Origin: Gnetum montanum
Lineage: Eukaryota; Streptophyta; Gnetopsida; Gnetales; Gnetaceae
Length of the DNA stretch: 64,000 nucleotides
Direction: 5' to 3'
NCBI GenBank assembly: GCA_015680685.1
Contig: MNCI01017578.1
Span: 1 to 64,000 of the forward strand
Below the pieces are notes generated by a model. The model made no database searches, was not told the DNA's origin, and saw only the letters and a list, made by a program, of their open reading frames with translations. The translations under genes and the position numbers were made by a program. Numbering within the stretch: position 1 is the first letter of the stretch; each line of letters starts with the position of its first letter. Shown here one piece after another: positions 48,711-60,250 of the stretch.

Positions 48711-48803
48711 TTTAACATGTACCACTAAAATAAGAAAACCTTCTATGATTTTAACATCTCAAAAAAAACAATGTAACAACCTCCATTTTTGGTGATTTTG
48801 CAG

Positions 48804-49900
48804 GTCAATTCACAAATGGACGTAGCTTTACTTGCATTCCTAGTCCAAACAGGCCTGTACGGGAAAACTATTAGATAGCTCAACCACGCACTGATAGGAA
48901 TTGATGCTTCCCTTTGTGATATAACCATAGCAACATAAAAAATATCCCCATATTGGCTAGAACATTTGGCCCAAACCCTAGACCTGGAGGTTGGTGATGT
49001 GACCAAGGATTCGATCACTAAAATCCCTATGGTTACGCACAAAGAAGAAAATAAAACTCTGAAGGTTAGTTCTCTCCTTGACTAATAGATGCAGAGTGAC
49101 ATATTTTGAGTGCTCCAAAATAATGTTGTGGTATTTGCATAGTCGTAGGAAGACATGCTGGGTTTAGACCCGAGACTAATATAGCACAACATAGTTTTAG
49201 ACCCACACATCAAAGAAGTTAAACAGAAAGCACAAAAGATTAAGTCTGAAATCGCACTAGTAGTGCATGATGAAATCACTAAGTTGTATCAGGCTTGTTT
49301 CATTCGTGCAGTCGATTATTTAGACTGGGTGTCGAACATCGTAGTTGTCTCTAAGAAAACGGGAGGAATATGCATCTATATAGAATTTCGTGATCTAAAC
49401 AAAGCAACAATTAAAGACAACTTCCCTTTGTCGAGTATCAACCAAGTTATCGATACAATAGTTAGCCACGCATTACTATCCTTTATGGATGGGTTTTCGG
49501 GCTATAATCAAATTCACATCAACCTAGAACATCAACTGACTACAACCTTCATGACCCTCTGAGGAACTTTCTGTTACACCATGATGTCTTTCAAGTTAAA
49601 AAATGCTGGAGCAAATTATCAACGTGCCATGACATATATCTTCAGTGATTACCTCTTATAGAGATTGAACGACTACGTAGACGACATAGCTATCAAATCT
49701 AAGAAGTTCGAAGATCACCTAAAAGACCTAGAGTTAATCCTTAAATGATGTCTCAGGCACGACCTATGACTCAACCTAAGAAAATGCATACTTGGAGTCA
49801 GAACCGGGTGCATGTTGGGATTTTTGGTATTGAAGACTAGCATCCGAGTCGACCCCGACAAGGTTAAATCCATTATTAATCTAGCACCACCTACAAACCT
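48804..49900 (+). pseudogene. Reverse transcriptase of element VI
   Basis: After the acceptor the RT lead-in reads EDMLGLDPRLI (Tat: EDMPGLDP), then KEVKQKAQKIKSEIALVVHD. The frame 49263-49562 has GGICIYIEFRDLNKATIKD and LLSFMDGFSGYNQIHINL. Downstream, MSFKLKNAGANYQRAM and DYVDDIAIKSKK (Y-V-D-D kept, near 49675) follow, with a few stops. Wording matches Tat/Ogre RTs very closely. Confidence 0.85.
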
Positions 49901-50430
49901 CAAAGAACTACGTGGGTTGTAGGGTAGGTTGCAATTTATCAGGTGATTCATCTCGAAGTTAATAGACAAATTACATCCTATGCAGTATCTGCTCAAGAAA
50001 GGAGTTAACTTCGAATAGACCGAGAACTGCAAGCGAGCGTTTGACAATATGAAGGAAGAGCTATTATATTTGCCAACAGTTTTCCCACCACAAAGGGATC
50101 AGGCTTTCTACATATACCTGGCAAGCTTAGAGGTATCTATAGCTACATTGTTGTGCCAAAGAAGGGATGAAGGGATAGAAATTCCTATCTATTATCTAAG
50201 TCATGCTCTATTTATGTATGAAACATGGTATAATGAAGTAGAGCATAACTGTTTAGTGTTTGCACTAAAAAAATGTAGGTACTATTTTTTCCATAGCCAG
50301 GTCAATATAATCTGCAAGAACAACATTCTGTGGGCCATCACAAACAATTTATATGAGAGTAGTAGGATAGCTCACTGGAAGGCCATCACAGCAGAATTTG
50401 ACTTGCACTAAGTTGGCCAATCCTCCACGA
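49900..50430 (+). pseudogene. First RNase H of element VI
   Basis: The frame 50049-50411 reads YIYLASLEVSIATLLCQR, then YYLSHALFMYETWYNEVEHN and LVFALKKCRYYFFHSQ. This is the RT-connected RNase H; the first catalytic aspartate position is replaced (YLA). Confidence 0.75.
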
Positions 50431-50529
50431 AAGGCTAAGAAATAGCTGACTAGCTTGTAATATCACCTGTTAACGATCAAGTTGCAATAGAGCCTGAGTT
50501 TCCTGATGAACATGTACATAGCTTAAGCC

Positions 50530-50930
50530 CTGTATCGACAAGCCTCGAAGTGACGTTATACTTTGATGGAGCTTCGACTACCAGAGGCGGTAGTGCTACC
50601 ACTGTCATTATGCTCTCCCCTGAAGATATTCATCCACTGGATTACCGCCTGGCATTTCCTTGTACAAACAATATGGCAAAGTACGAGGGGCTCCTCAAGG
50701 GATTGTTAATAGCCAGGAAACTCAATGTTCAACACCTGAAAATCTGAGGCGATTTGATGCTCATCATCAATCAAATCACAGGGGTCTACACCTACAAAGC
50801 TATGCATCTACAGCCCTACTATGATATGGCTAAAGATCTCCTGAAACAATTCATGACAACTGATGTCCAACACATGCCATGTAATGAGAACACTGGAGCT
50901 GATGCATTAACCACACTAGCTTTAAACATG
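50530..50930 (+). pseudogene. Second RNase H of element VI
   Basis: VTLYFDGASTTRGGSATTVI (catalytic D kept), then NNMAKYEGLLKGLLIARKL (catalytic E kept), then HMPCNENTGADALTTLAL (D kept). This extra RNase H after the usual one is a known hallmark of Tat-lineage elements. One stop falls at 50745. Confidence 0.8.
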
Positions 50931-50999
50931 CCACCACATTTGTTTACCACCTGGCCTACCTTAATGATGGAATGTATAGACCCTATCATTCAAGTGGCA

Positions 51000-52290
51000 C
51001 AAATCTCTTATTTAAGCACGAGGGGAACACCAGAATGGTATGATAATATTAAAACCTACCTTCTGCATGGCAAACCACCACAAGAGTTAACACCTGCACA
51101 AAAAGACGTAGTCTACAAGCGTGCGAGGTAATATGTCATCATTGGAGCCAGTACTCTATGTAGGCGCTCTTTTGATGGCATATTGATAACCTGCGTTAAT
51201 AGTGACGAAGCACAAAATATAGTTAGCGAAGTCTATGAGGGCCTATGTGGAGTACACATAGCTCCGCGAGCCATGGCTGCTAAAATCAGATGCTTAAGGT
51301 ATTATTGGCCATACATGGAAAGAGACTGCCTTACCAAGGTTAAGACATGTGATACATGCCAACATTATGCAAATTTAATACACATGTCACCAACTGCATT
51401 GCATACCATACAGATCACTTGGCCATTCCAACAATGGGAACTAGAAATCATAGGCCCATCATGCCTAAGTCTTCCGTAGGACATAGCTTCATTATCATGG
51501 CCACCGAGTACTTCACGAAGTGGGTCAAGCCTATTTCCCTACGAAAGATTACATCTCAACAGGTTTGCCATTTTATCTTGGACAATATAATAACTAGGTT
51601 TGGGCTTCCCATAACTATCATGACCGACAATGGTCCACAATTTAGCAGTATTGAAACCAAATCTTTCTGTAGTAACCTTGGTATCAAGCAGTCTTTTTCC
51701 TCATCCTATTACCCACAAGCAAATGGTCAAGTAGACGCAACACACAAGGTGATCATCAATTTACTGAAGAAGACACTCAGTAGCAACAAAAAACGATGGC
51801 ATGAAAAAGTCCTCTATGTGCTATGGGCCTATCGTACGACATGTAGAACAACTATCGATAGGACACCCTATAGCCTAGTCTATGGATTTGAAGCGGTGTT
51901 GCCTCTGGAACTACAGGTTCCCTCATTATGGATGGTCCTCTCCATGGTTATAAATGAGACTCAACACAATGAGTCCAAGATCATGGATTTAGATGCAGTG
52001 GAGGAGAAATGCATTCAGACACTTGATAACATTGAAAGATATCAAGACAGGCATAAACAGAAGCATCATCGTAACCTGCATCAGCGACCAATCAAGAAAG
52101 GAGACTTGGTTCTTAAGGCCATTTGTGAACTAGTGAGCAAATTCTCAGTAAGCTGGGAAGGCCCTTTCCTAATTTTCAATGCATATGGAAATGGAGCATT
52201 TAGGTTAGCAGATATCAATGGCAACGAACTCTCGAATTTGATGAATCATATGTACCTAAAGAGGTACCACATCAAGATGTCGACTCTGCT
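51000..52290 (+). pseudogene. Integrase of element VI
   Basis: Zinc-finger part: EVYEGLCGVHIAPRAMAAK and KVKTCDTCQHYA; the first histidine is Y. A frameshift lies near 51460. Catalytic core: MATEYFTKWVKP, MTDNGPQFSS and ANGQVDATHK, so the D-D-E triad reads E-D-D (codons at 51506, 51626, 51734). C-terminal part: LDNIERYQDRHKQKHHRN, then WEGPFLIFNAYGNGAFRL and NHMYLKRYH. The frame is open for over 900 bp from 51356, the longest in the window. Two triad substitutions suggest inactivity. Confidence 0.85.
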
Positions 52291-52299
52291 CAAATGCAA

Positions 52300-52680
52300 G
52301 GTAACAAATGTCTGCTACAACGTAAAACTGACAGTGTTGTACATGTCCGCTATGACATAAAACTAGCATTTCTTGCACGCATCTGCCACGATGCTAAATT
52401 AGCAAAGTTTTCGACCGTCCTCCATGACGTGAAACTGGCAAGGTAAGCATCCGTCTGTTGAGATGCTAAACCAGCACATACTTGTCCCTAGATCATGACA
52501 CAAAACTAACACCCATAGCACAATCTACTGGGACCATAAACTAGCTCTTCTACTATCTGCTACAACGTAAAACTAGCACGCTTCAGTCTTCCCAGACTTT
52601 AAACTGGGACCACGGTCCGCTAAGACTTAAAATTAGCAACAATGGTCCACCAATACCTAGAAAGGGAATCTACCAACAGA
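52300..52680. repeat. Repeat block C in the 3' region of element VI
   Basis: About ten diverged 33-40-bp units such as tctgctacaacgtaaaactg, tccgctatgacataaaacta and ggtccgctaagacttaaaat. The core matches blocks A and B. It begins immediately after the integrase frame. Confidence 0.75.
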
Positions 52681-53846
52681 TAGTCCATGAAGCAAGCGAG
52701 CATGATCATTCTTCCATGGCATCCCTACTGGATGGAATGGGTATGGCATTGGAACATACACAACGCCACTACGCTACTGGCATCCTATTGATTCCTCAGA
52801 TATGTTGAAAGGCATACTACTAACCCCTTAGAGATATTGCTACGACAGCCACTCTGTAGTTGCAACTCCTGGGGTCAACTTCACCACTTGGGGCCCCAAG
52901 GAAACTATGGTCATCCATAACCTTGGTAGCCTCCAACCATCGCCGCTACCAGACTCTGGCTTAGCAGACTCATCTAATCGGTTCTTTGCACAGTTGATTG
53001 GGTAAGATGAGTCTGGCTGTCGACGGTAAATTCCTGAACCACGACATCAACAAAGGGACCCTTTCTTCTTGCTACGGTCCCTTCTCGGTGGCCTATGCTC
53101 TTCTTTTCGCTTCGGGTGACACTTGTTTCAATAGCCTTTCTAGTAATCAGGACGATTACTTTTTCTTTCTGTTCTCTGTTATGTTTTGCAAGTTACTTGC
53201 TATGATAGAATTGTTCAAGAATGCACTCACCTGGAGGCAAAGCATCACGGCGTTCTAAGGTGGCTGCTCAAACTAGCCTGACTACTTGGGAGTGCTGACC
53301 CTTCCTTTTCCCCTCCATTAAAAAAATTATCTCACTTTCTCCTTCCTGAATCCCTACAACTACCTTTACCCTTCCCTCCTTATTGTATAGAATGTGAGCG
53401 TATAGGCACTCTTTTATACGTGATAATCATCCATGAATTAGCGTAAGGAAACTTGCCTCATGGAAAGCATCCTTTTCAAAAAAACGAGCATAGCTAGGTA
53501 AAATGGATGTAACACAACTCATCTAGGCCACACGGGCGTGACAGAACTTATCCATGCAAGCCCTGTATATGCAGTATAGTAGTGTAACCTCTTAATAAAA
53601 CACCCATGAGAAGATGCCTAATGACATGTTTGCGAAAGTTTCCTGTTCACATGCTTGAGTCTTCCCCAAACCTTCCCCCTCTTACTTCTTTAAGATCCCT
53701 CCTATACTTCTTATGCCTCCCACCTTCGCACTTCCAGGTTTGACAGAGCAACATTTGAGCAGCGGCTAACGATTGTGTTGGTGTCTTTACCTCTATGGTG
53801 TTTCATATTCTTTGTTGACGTCTTTTGGGCAAGCCCTCTAAACGTC
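52681..53846. other. 3' non-coding region of element VI
   Basis: About 1.2 kb between repeat block C and the polypurine tract. An 86-codon open frame at 52998 is not recognisable. Nothing else is seen. Confidence 0.5.
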
Positions 53847-53862
53847 AACAAAGAGGGGTCAT
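53847..53862 (+). other. Polypurine tract of element VI
   Basis: AACAAAGAGGGGTCAT directly precedes the right LTR; the AAAGAGGGG core is a typical plus-strand primer. Confidence 0.75.
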
Positions 53863-55074
53863 TGAAACACGGTGAAATTTCGAGATCTCAATGATTCAGC
53901 AAAGTCTTGAAGTTTACGTAAAGGATTTTCACAAGTGGCACATTTCAAACAATCTTCTTTCAACTTAAGGCCTGTTATGCTACACTAACGCAGTGCAACG
54001 TAATAGACTCCAGAAAGACTGAACAGAAACAAGGGATGTGTAGCAACAACACTTCAATTTTGCAGGTTTGTTGTGTTACATCAAGTTACGCTATGCAGCA
54101 TAATGTAGCATAACGCAGCGTAATGCAAGCAGATAATTGATTTAATTGCAACAATGGAGATAGAAAAATTTAGGCATTGGTGATTCTTATGCCACGATAT
54201 GCTCTCTAGCGTATTACAGCATAACCACAGGATAGTTTGTTACCAAAGCTCCAGCAAGGGTAGATTACAACACACTATGCTTCAAAGCGTAACGCAGCAT
54301 AGCGCCACAAGCTTCAACCACAAACGCACCAAGTCAACGGCATTTTGTAGGTTCAGGACACGCATCATCTAAACTACGTTTTTCTCTTGACCCTAACCTT
54401 ATAACTACTCTAGTTGACAACAATCAAAGGGTTGGAAAATTTTCTCGGGGAGCAATCTTCTTTTCTTGGCAATTGTTGACAATTTTTGGTGAAGACTGGT
54501 AAGAGAACAAGAGAGGATCGAAAATCAAAAGAACGTCGAAGGTGACTGACAAGAGCTTTTGATGAGAAACTTCTAGTTAGTGGACATTCTACTTCAAGTC
54601 TAACTCCCTTGCACCCAGATTGGCTAGAACAAGGTAGATTGGCCTTTGCTTATTTTATCTCTGAATAGCTTTCCTGTTCTTGGCATGTGCTTCGTCTAAA
54701 CCAAAGTCTACCTGCAATCATTGTATTCAACATATTTTTTTACAAGCTAAATCCCAGATCTTGGGATTTCACATTCTCTAAATCCAATTTATTTCATCCT
54801 ATCTACATAGATTTTGCAATTGCTTCGAATTGTTTACATCATTCTCGTTACCTTCGAGATTATCGATATCATATCTCCTCATCGAAATCGTCATCTTGTA
54901 ATCCGGTTATTAAAAACTTTACTAATTAAGTAAGTCCTTGTCTGATCAACAAGATTGTTCAGGGTACCTCAGATTCATTTCCTCCAGCATGGCCCTCACA
55001 TGGATCCAGGGTTTGAACTTTGTACATGAAACTTTGCTCGGTATTTCCAGCGACTGACGTTTTCCATCGTTACA
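53863..55074 (+). repeat. Right (3') LTR of element VI
   Basis: 1212 bp, the same length as the left LTR, with matching U3 array (about 53980-54310). Differences are mainly transitions. Confidence 0.9.
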
Positions 55075-58019
55075 AGAACAAGCTCCATTGATTACATAGT
55101 GGATCACTATGGGATTATTGACTGATGAGAATGGATTCATGCCACAGTGTGGAATCAGAACAAAATTGAGACACAACACAAAGAAGGTAAAAGAAAATCC
55201 TATAGCTACAAAATTGGGTGGAACTCATGTTGTTCCTGGTGGTGGTGGCTCCTCCATGGGTGCATTTCTCTTGTACTATGCTCTAGGTCTTGGGATTTGA
55301 TGGCATTGAAGTATGGCCTGGAGTTTCTCCTCTTTAGTTCAGGGATCCTATATCATCCATGCTAATGTTTCAATATTTGATGGAGTCAGCACCTCCCATG
55401 GGTAGGGTAGTTGTGAAAACATTTTATTTGCCTTGACATACCAAGCCACAACCACCCATTGTTCCTCCTTGTAGGCTCTGGATTTGTCTCTATATTCTTG
55501 AAAATTTGTGAGCCATCGAGCCAAGTCTGTTGCAACACCTTTTTACCCCTGGTACCTTTCTTTAACCACCTCGAGTTTAGAATTTTCAACCTCCAATTTT
55601 TGCAATATTTTCTTGCATTCTGCAAATTCTATTTCATATTTGATGTAGGTGGTGGCTACTTGTTACTCGAGCTCTATACTCGGACACCATAATGTCAACA
55701 TGGCAAGGTTGCCATACTGCAGATTTGCGAACTCCATGTATTCTGTAAGGTTCTAGATCTGTAGGTCCCAGCTCTTAACCTCCACCTGGTGGGTAAACCC
55801 ATATCTATCGAATATGGCCCGTCAATCAGTGTGTTGAGCACTAAGAGCATTGATGTGGTAGTTGGCCATATGAATCTCCTTCTCGATGATTTGCTTATAC
55901 ATCCCCACCTAGTCACAGAAATGCTCCTTCAATTTCTCATGGCGTTTAGCCTCATTCTACTATGTGCTTATTTCAATGGTTGTCTTCTAATGGATGGCAT
56001 GTACCTCCTCCATCGAGAGGGTTTGATTTTCCCTGGCTAAACGATTCATGTCCTGGTTGACCCTGATTAGTTGTTCTTACAACTATTGAAAATGTTCTTC
56101 AAGAACATTCTTTTGTTTCTCCATAGAGGTCTACCAAAGGTTGTCAGCAACAAGTTGTTTATTTTCCTCTTGTAAGGCTTTAAGTGCCTTGGTGTACGCA
56201 TAAGTTTGCACCTGTGCTACAGAGGCATCCCAAATAACCTTCTCTTTTTCTTCCCCCACCCTTTTATTCTCTACCACCAATTCGGTAAGTTGCTCAGTTC
56301 TAAAAGTCTCTAGCTAGTCTATAGGAACGAATTGAGAGGGATCCTGCTATGCTACTTGCAAGGTCAAGAGCCTTTCTTGTAATCTTTGCACTTCTGCTTT
56401 AGCATGCTCAGCCCTCATCTCTATCAAGACTAGCTTCCCTCTGGTGAAAATGAGGTCTGATTGTATTGTAGTAACATCTTATGGGATGTCAAATAAGGAC
56501 ATCATTACCTATCCTGTTTATGGTAATCGATCAAGTACATCCTCATGTTCCGTAGAAGTCATTGAGGTACCGGCTAGAGTTTGAGCATCCTGTGCTCCTG
56601 TAAGATCTACTGGTGGCACAACAAACACATTGAATGATTCTTTAATGTGTTCTACGACCACTTCTGTGGCTCCTACTGCATCCTGGTGCTACATGACCAC
56701 CATCGTGGCCCCTTCACCCATTTCTAACTACACTTGAAAGGACACGGTGTTCCTTAAGATCTGTTATGATCAAGTGCTCTCTCCTCCTCTTGTATGAATG
56801 GACACTTCACCCCTTGTGCGATCTAAAGAAACCATCGGTTGTATGGCATCATCGATGATGCCAAAGAGATTTTCATCACCATGACTTCCCCAACTGACCA
56901 TCTCAGTGATGGACCTGAGATGGTTCATTGAAGGTCTGTAATCTTCTAGTAGTGGTGGTGGTTGATCCTGCTAGCCCATGCTAGGCCCTACTTCTTGTTG
57001 TTGGCTGGGTCCCATGCTTGGAAGTTTGCTAGGTCCTGCAAGTTGAGTTGCAGTTGGCCCTTCCGTATGTTCTTTTTCTTGTTCCGGCCCTAACGTCTCA
57101 CTAGTGATTTTCCTTATAGCTTGTGGCTTTAGCAATTTGGCATATGAAGCATTTTGGGCTTTTCAAAGGACATCATTGGTGTATCTTTTGATACCAACAC
57201 GTCTTCATAGCTTCCTAATAAGAAAAGGGAAGGGCAACACAAGCTTCCTCTCTTCTGTTCTTCAAACCACCTCAGGATCTCCATAAAATATAGATGAGGC
57301 AGGTTAGCATTAGCCATTCCCATCAACACTGCACATCCTCTTGCTGCATATGTTAAAAATATTTTTAATCCTTTCGTAGGGAAGAGGTGATAAGTCCCTA
57401 TTTTGAAATAAATCCTCTCTTCTGTCATCAACTCCCTAAACATCTTATCTTCCTTTCCATATGCCCTTTCCAACCAAACTCGTTGAGCATTAGGGTCTGA
57501 GTGGGTACACAACTAAGCAACCTTTGGCCCTGTATTTGGGAGCTTTAATACTTTTGAAATGGCCTAAACATAGAATTCAATAGTCACACCACAAATGTTA
57601 ACTATGGTGCCTTTTTCTTTGTTGTGCCAAACTTGGTATGTTTCCCCTAAGTACCAGGCACCACTTTCTGAGAGGATAGGCCATAACGAGGACCCTTTGA
57701 GGTGATCCCTAATGGCCTTCGAAGCAAATTCTGCAAAAGATCCAAAGTTTAATTTCACAATCACTGCAGTGAATATGGACCTTTCATGGATGGCCTGAAC
57801 ACAATCCTGGGGCAATGTGAGATGTTGTCCCTATTCAGATGCTGCTGCAACTCCTCCTTCTACCTACCTTGATTGTACAATAGCAAGGTCCTCTTGGTGG
57901 ATACTAAATGATTATTCCTCCTACTCTAGATGCTATCTGGTAGGAACTTTTCCTTCACCTCTCCTAGGTCATTTAATCCCACCTTGAGCAAGACCTTCCT
58001 GTTGTCCATGTTTCAAGGC
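55075..58019 (-). pseudogene. Extra sense gene of element V (coiled-coil protein)
   Basis: The gene starts ATGGCCTTGAAACATGGACA at 58019, just after the acceptor tgtgattgtag. N-terminal domain (57815-57129): VKLNFGSFAEFASKAI, SESGAWYLGETYQVW, TIVNICGVTIEFYV, then ERIYFKIGTYHLFPTKGLKI and a long hydrophobic/charged stretch ending LYFMEILRWFEEQKRG. From about 56450 to 55400 it is heptad-rich and coiled-coil-like (ALQEENKQLVADNLW, MNRLARENQTLSMEE, EIEFAECKKILQKLEVENSK). A P-rich stretch (APMEEPPPPGTT) is near the end. It is cut by element VI just before its terminus. The same domain order as in element IV shows it is a family gene. The domain may be the plant-transposon-associated one; unverified. 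Confidence 0.65.
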
Positions 58020-58500
58020 CATCTACAATCACATGGGGTCAATCATTAGTAAGGTTGTTACCAAAGTTAGGTTATACCTTACTACTTACTTTAATGGATT
58101 TTCTTTATCTCTGTGTGATCTTAATTAAAATTTTCTCGAAAGATTATAATGTTGAATCCTCTTTGCTTAGGTGGTTTCCAAATCTAGTTTCCCAGTATAA
58201 CTAAGGAGATGAAATTGTTTTTGGCACATTTATCCTTAATTTTATAACTAATTACCCTTGATAATGTCCTTTGGCCGATGAAAAATTTCAAAAAAGTTAC
58301 GTCCTATTTGGTGCATGCACCCTCCCGCACAACTAAGTTGGACACTCTGGGTTCAAGTAGGTTCAAACGGAATGAAAATCGAAGGACCAGCAAGCGAGGT
58401 ATGGATATGAAAGCAAGGGACATGCAATCGCAAGTTGTAGAGAGAAATTTGAAAGACTTCCCCCACATGAATAATTGAAAATGATGTTCAGTAGTGAAGG
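58020..58500 (-). other. 5'-UTR and probable intron of the extra gene (element V)
   Basis: Between the internal TATA box and the ATG there is no conserved frame. The sequence ends in a splice-acceptor-like tgtgattgtag abutting ATGGCC. The donor was not placed. Confidence 0.5.
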
Positions 58501-58508
58501 GGGTCACG

Positions 58509-58605
58509 TATATATATATTTTTGAGATTCGATATTGCATACGTGATATCGCGGACACTATATCATGTCAGCTGCGATATCGCATACGTGATATCGTAGC
58601 CTATC
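58509..58605 (-). promoter_or_regulatory. Internal promoter of the extra gene (element V)
   Basis: A TATATATATA box lies at 58509-58519. Upstream on the minus strand (58529-58602) is an array of cgatattgcatacgtgatat, cgcggacactatatc and gcgatatcgcatacgtgat. It repeats the gatatcgc motif of the element's own LTR (37914-37998 and 62876-62965). Confidence 0.65.
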
Positions 58606-58609
58606 GATG

Positions 58610-60250
58610 TTAGGGCACTTATGTAATATACCTTATTTTTAATATTTTTCTAAAATTAATGATGTAAAATAAGGACATCCAGATGAGTGTTGAAGGGTTC
58701 CAAGGAAATTCAACTAGTTCTAAAGGCACGAAAATTATGATGGTATGAAATTTACTAATAAGGACCTCGGGTGATAAGGGAGAGAAAAAGGCTATGCAAT
58801 GGTTCATAGGAATGTTTGTATTGAAGGGGTAGTAATAAGGGAAAGAATATCGTTAACAATACACTAAGGGTAATAGATGGTATGTGGAAGATGTGTTATG
58901 AGTAAAAATTACAAAAATCATGCAAGTGGGTCCTCCCCAAAGTAGGTTTCAACCTATAATGCCCTTGCGTAATCACACCTTAAAATGTCCATAGGCACTA
59001 GAAGGGTTAAATGTAATCCACATTGGTTCCACAAAACACACACACATGTAAGTACCGCTGGAATGAGGTAAGAATTCTACGCTATACGAGACATGAGCTA
59101 CAATTACATGAACAATGAGATGTGGTAGACTATAGAAGGGGTTGTAGAGATTGGGATATGAGGTAACTGACCTAAGCACCAATGAATCCTAAGTGTAAAG
59201 CATGATTAATGTGTCATTAACCCATCAATCCAAGATCAAGACCAAGTCCATTCCTCTAATCAGTGACTCACATTATGTCATCCCATAATGAGTGACTGTG
59301 AGAGTACCATAACAAAAAGGTGTACGATCACTTGGCATTTTGTTCAAGGGAGGAGTGATTTTTGCTTTGTGGCACTTCCTTTGTTTTTTTGTTGTTGTTG
59401 TTGTTGTTGTTTTTTATTGCTAAACCTAGAGAAGCCTCCAACCTTTAGGCATGGATGCATGTCTTTCTAGTGGAACCCCCTAGAACAACATTGGATTTTT
59501 GAGTGCCTTCTGATTACTCTTACTCCCATTTTATGTTAGATCTACAAGGATCTTAGTACAACCATGTTGCATGATAACTCTCACAGACATCACCAAAGAG
59601 AATCCACAAGTCCCCTTGATGTCACACCTTAATCATTCCCTCTTGATCCATCCTTCTTCATTCCAGGTACAATAAACACCAAATTAATTTTAAGTTGTAA
59701 GAATTTCAAGATTATCACTATACCCTCAAACAGAACCTCTTATTTGTAGAATGGATGAGTGGATGTAATGGGCTCACTGTCCAAATAATTGATCATTCAA
59801 GACTTAATAACATAGAACACACCTCAACCAATGAGCCACATGAGTGTTTTATTCATAGATGAGATTACTTATTTAAAGATGAAAATAAAAAAAGATGAAA
59901 ATATAAAACAAGAAGTTGAAAAATGAGAAAAAAACTAGAAAACAAAAAATTATAAAATTAAAGAAAATGAGGAATATTTATTAATCCTGCTTGTTATTAG
60001 AATGGGGAATATCTCCCATAACTAAACGGTTGAGCCTGGAAAGGATTAATAAATGAAATATGAGGATCCTTGCATGTTGGAAATATCAAAACTTGATCAT
60101 ACTTACCCCATTGGGCTTCACACACCTAATTATAGTAAGCATAGTGGGGCAATTTATAAGATGTGGTTCCCAGGTAACAAGTTGACCCACTATGATACTT
60201 GAGACTATAAGATGGTATGCAAGGATCGAGATGTCGCTTTCCATGGCCAT
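58610..60250. other. Non-coding spacer of element V
   Basis: This stretch is between gag and the internal promoter. It has patches in common with 18066-19555 of element IV, a GTT microsatellite (59391-59411), and no credible gene. Confidence 0.55.
59391..59411. repeat. (GTT)n microsatellite
   Basis: Seven GTT units in the non-coding spacer of element V. Confidence 0.9.

Larger units (their letters stand above)
43070..48803 (+). other. PR-RT interval of element VI (probable Ogre-type intron)
   Basis: Over 5 kb without sense coding separates protease from RT. Ogre elements are known to splice an intron at this place. A good acceptor (ggtgattttgcag) ends at 48803; the donor is not identified. 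The interval holds tandem repeats at each end and an antisense gene between them. Confidence 0.55.
38070..55074 (+). mobile_element. Element VI: Tat/Ogre-type Ty3/gypsy retrotransposon, 17 kb
   Basis: Two 1212-bp LTRs (38070-39281, 53863-55074; TGAAACA...CTACA/TTACA) enclose a primer-binding site, gag, protease, RT, RNase H, a second RNase H, integrase, tandem repeats and a polypurine tract, in plus-strand order. Flanking pentamers agagc (38065-38069) and agaac (55075-55079) are a near-perfect duplication. The gag-protease linker motif (LSLYDLMMMSQKHREAM) and second RNase H place it with Tat/Ogre elements. Between protease and RT is an interval of over 5 kb with an antisense gene. LTRs differ by about 10% by eye, the youngest large element here. 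Confidence 0.85.

Noticed and set aside
52998-53258. 86-codon frame in the 3' region of element VI
   Set aside because: No domain, low complexity and located in non-coding 3' sequence.
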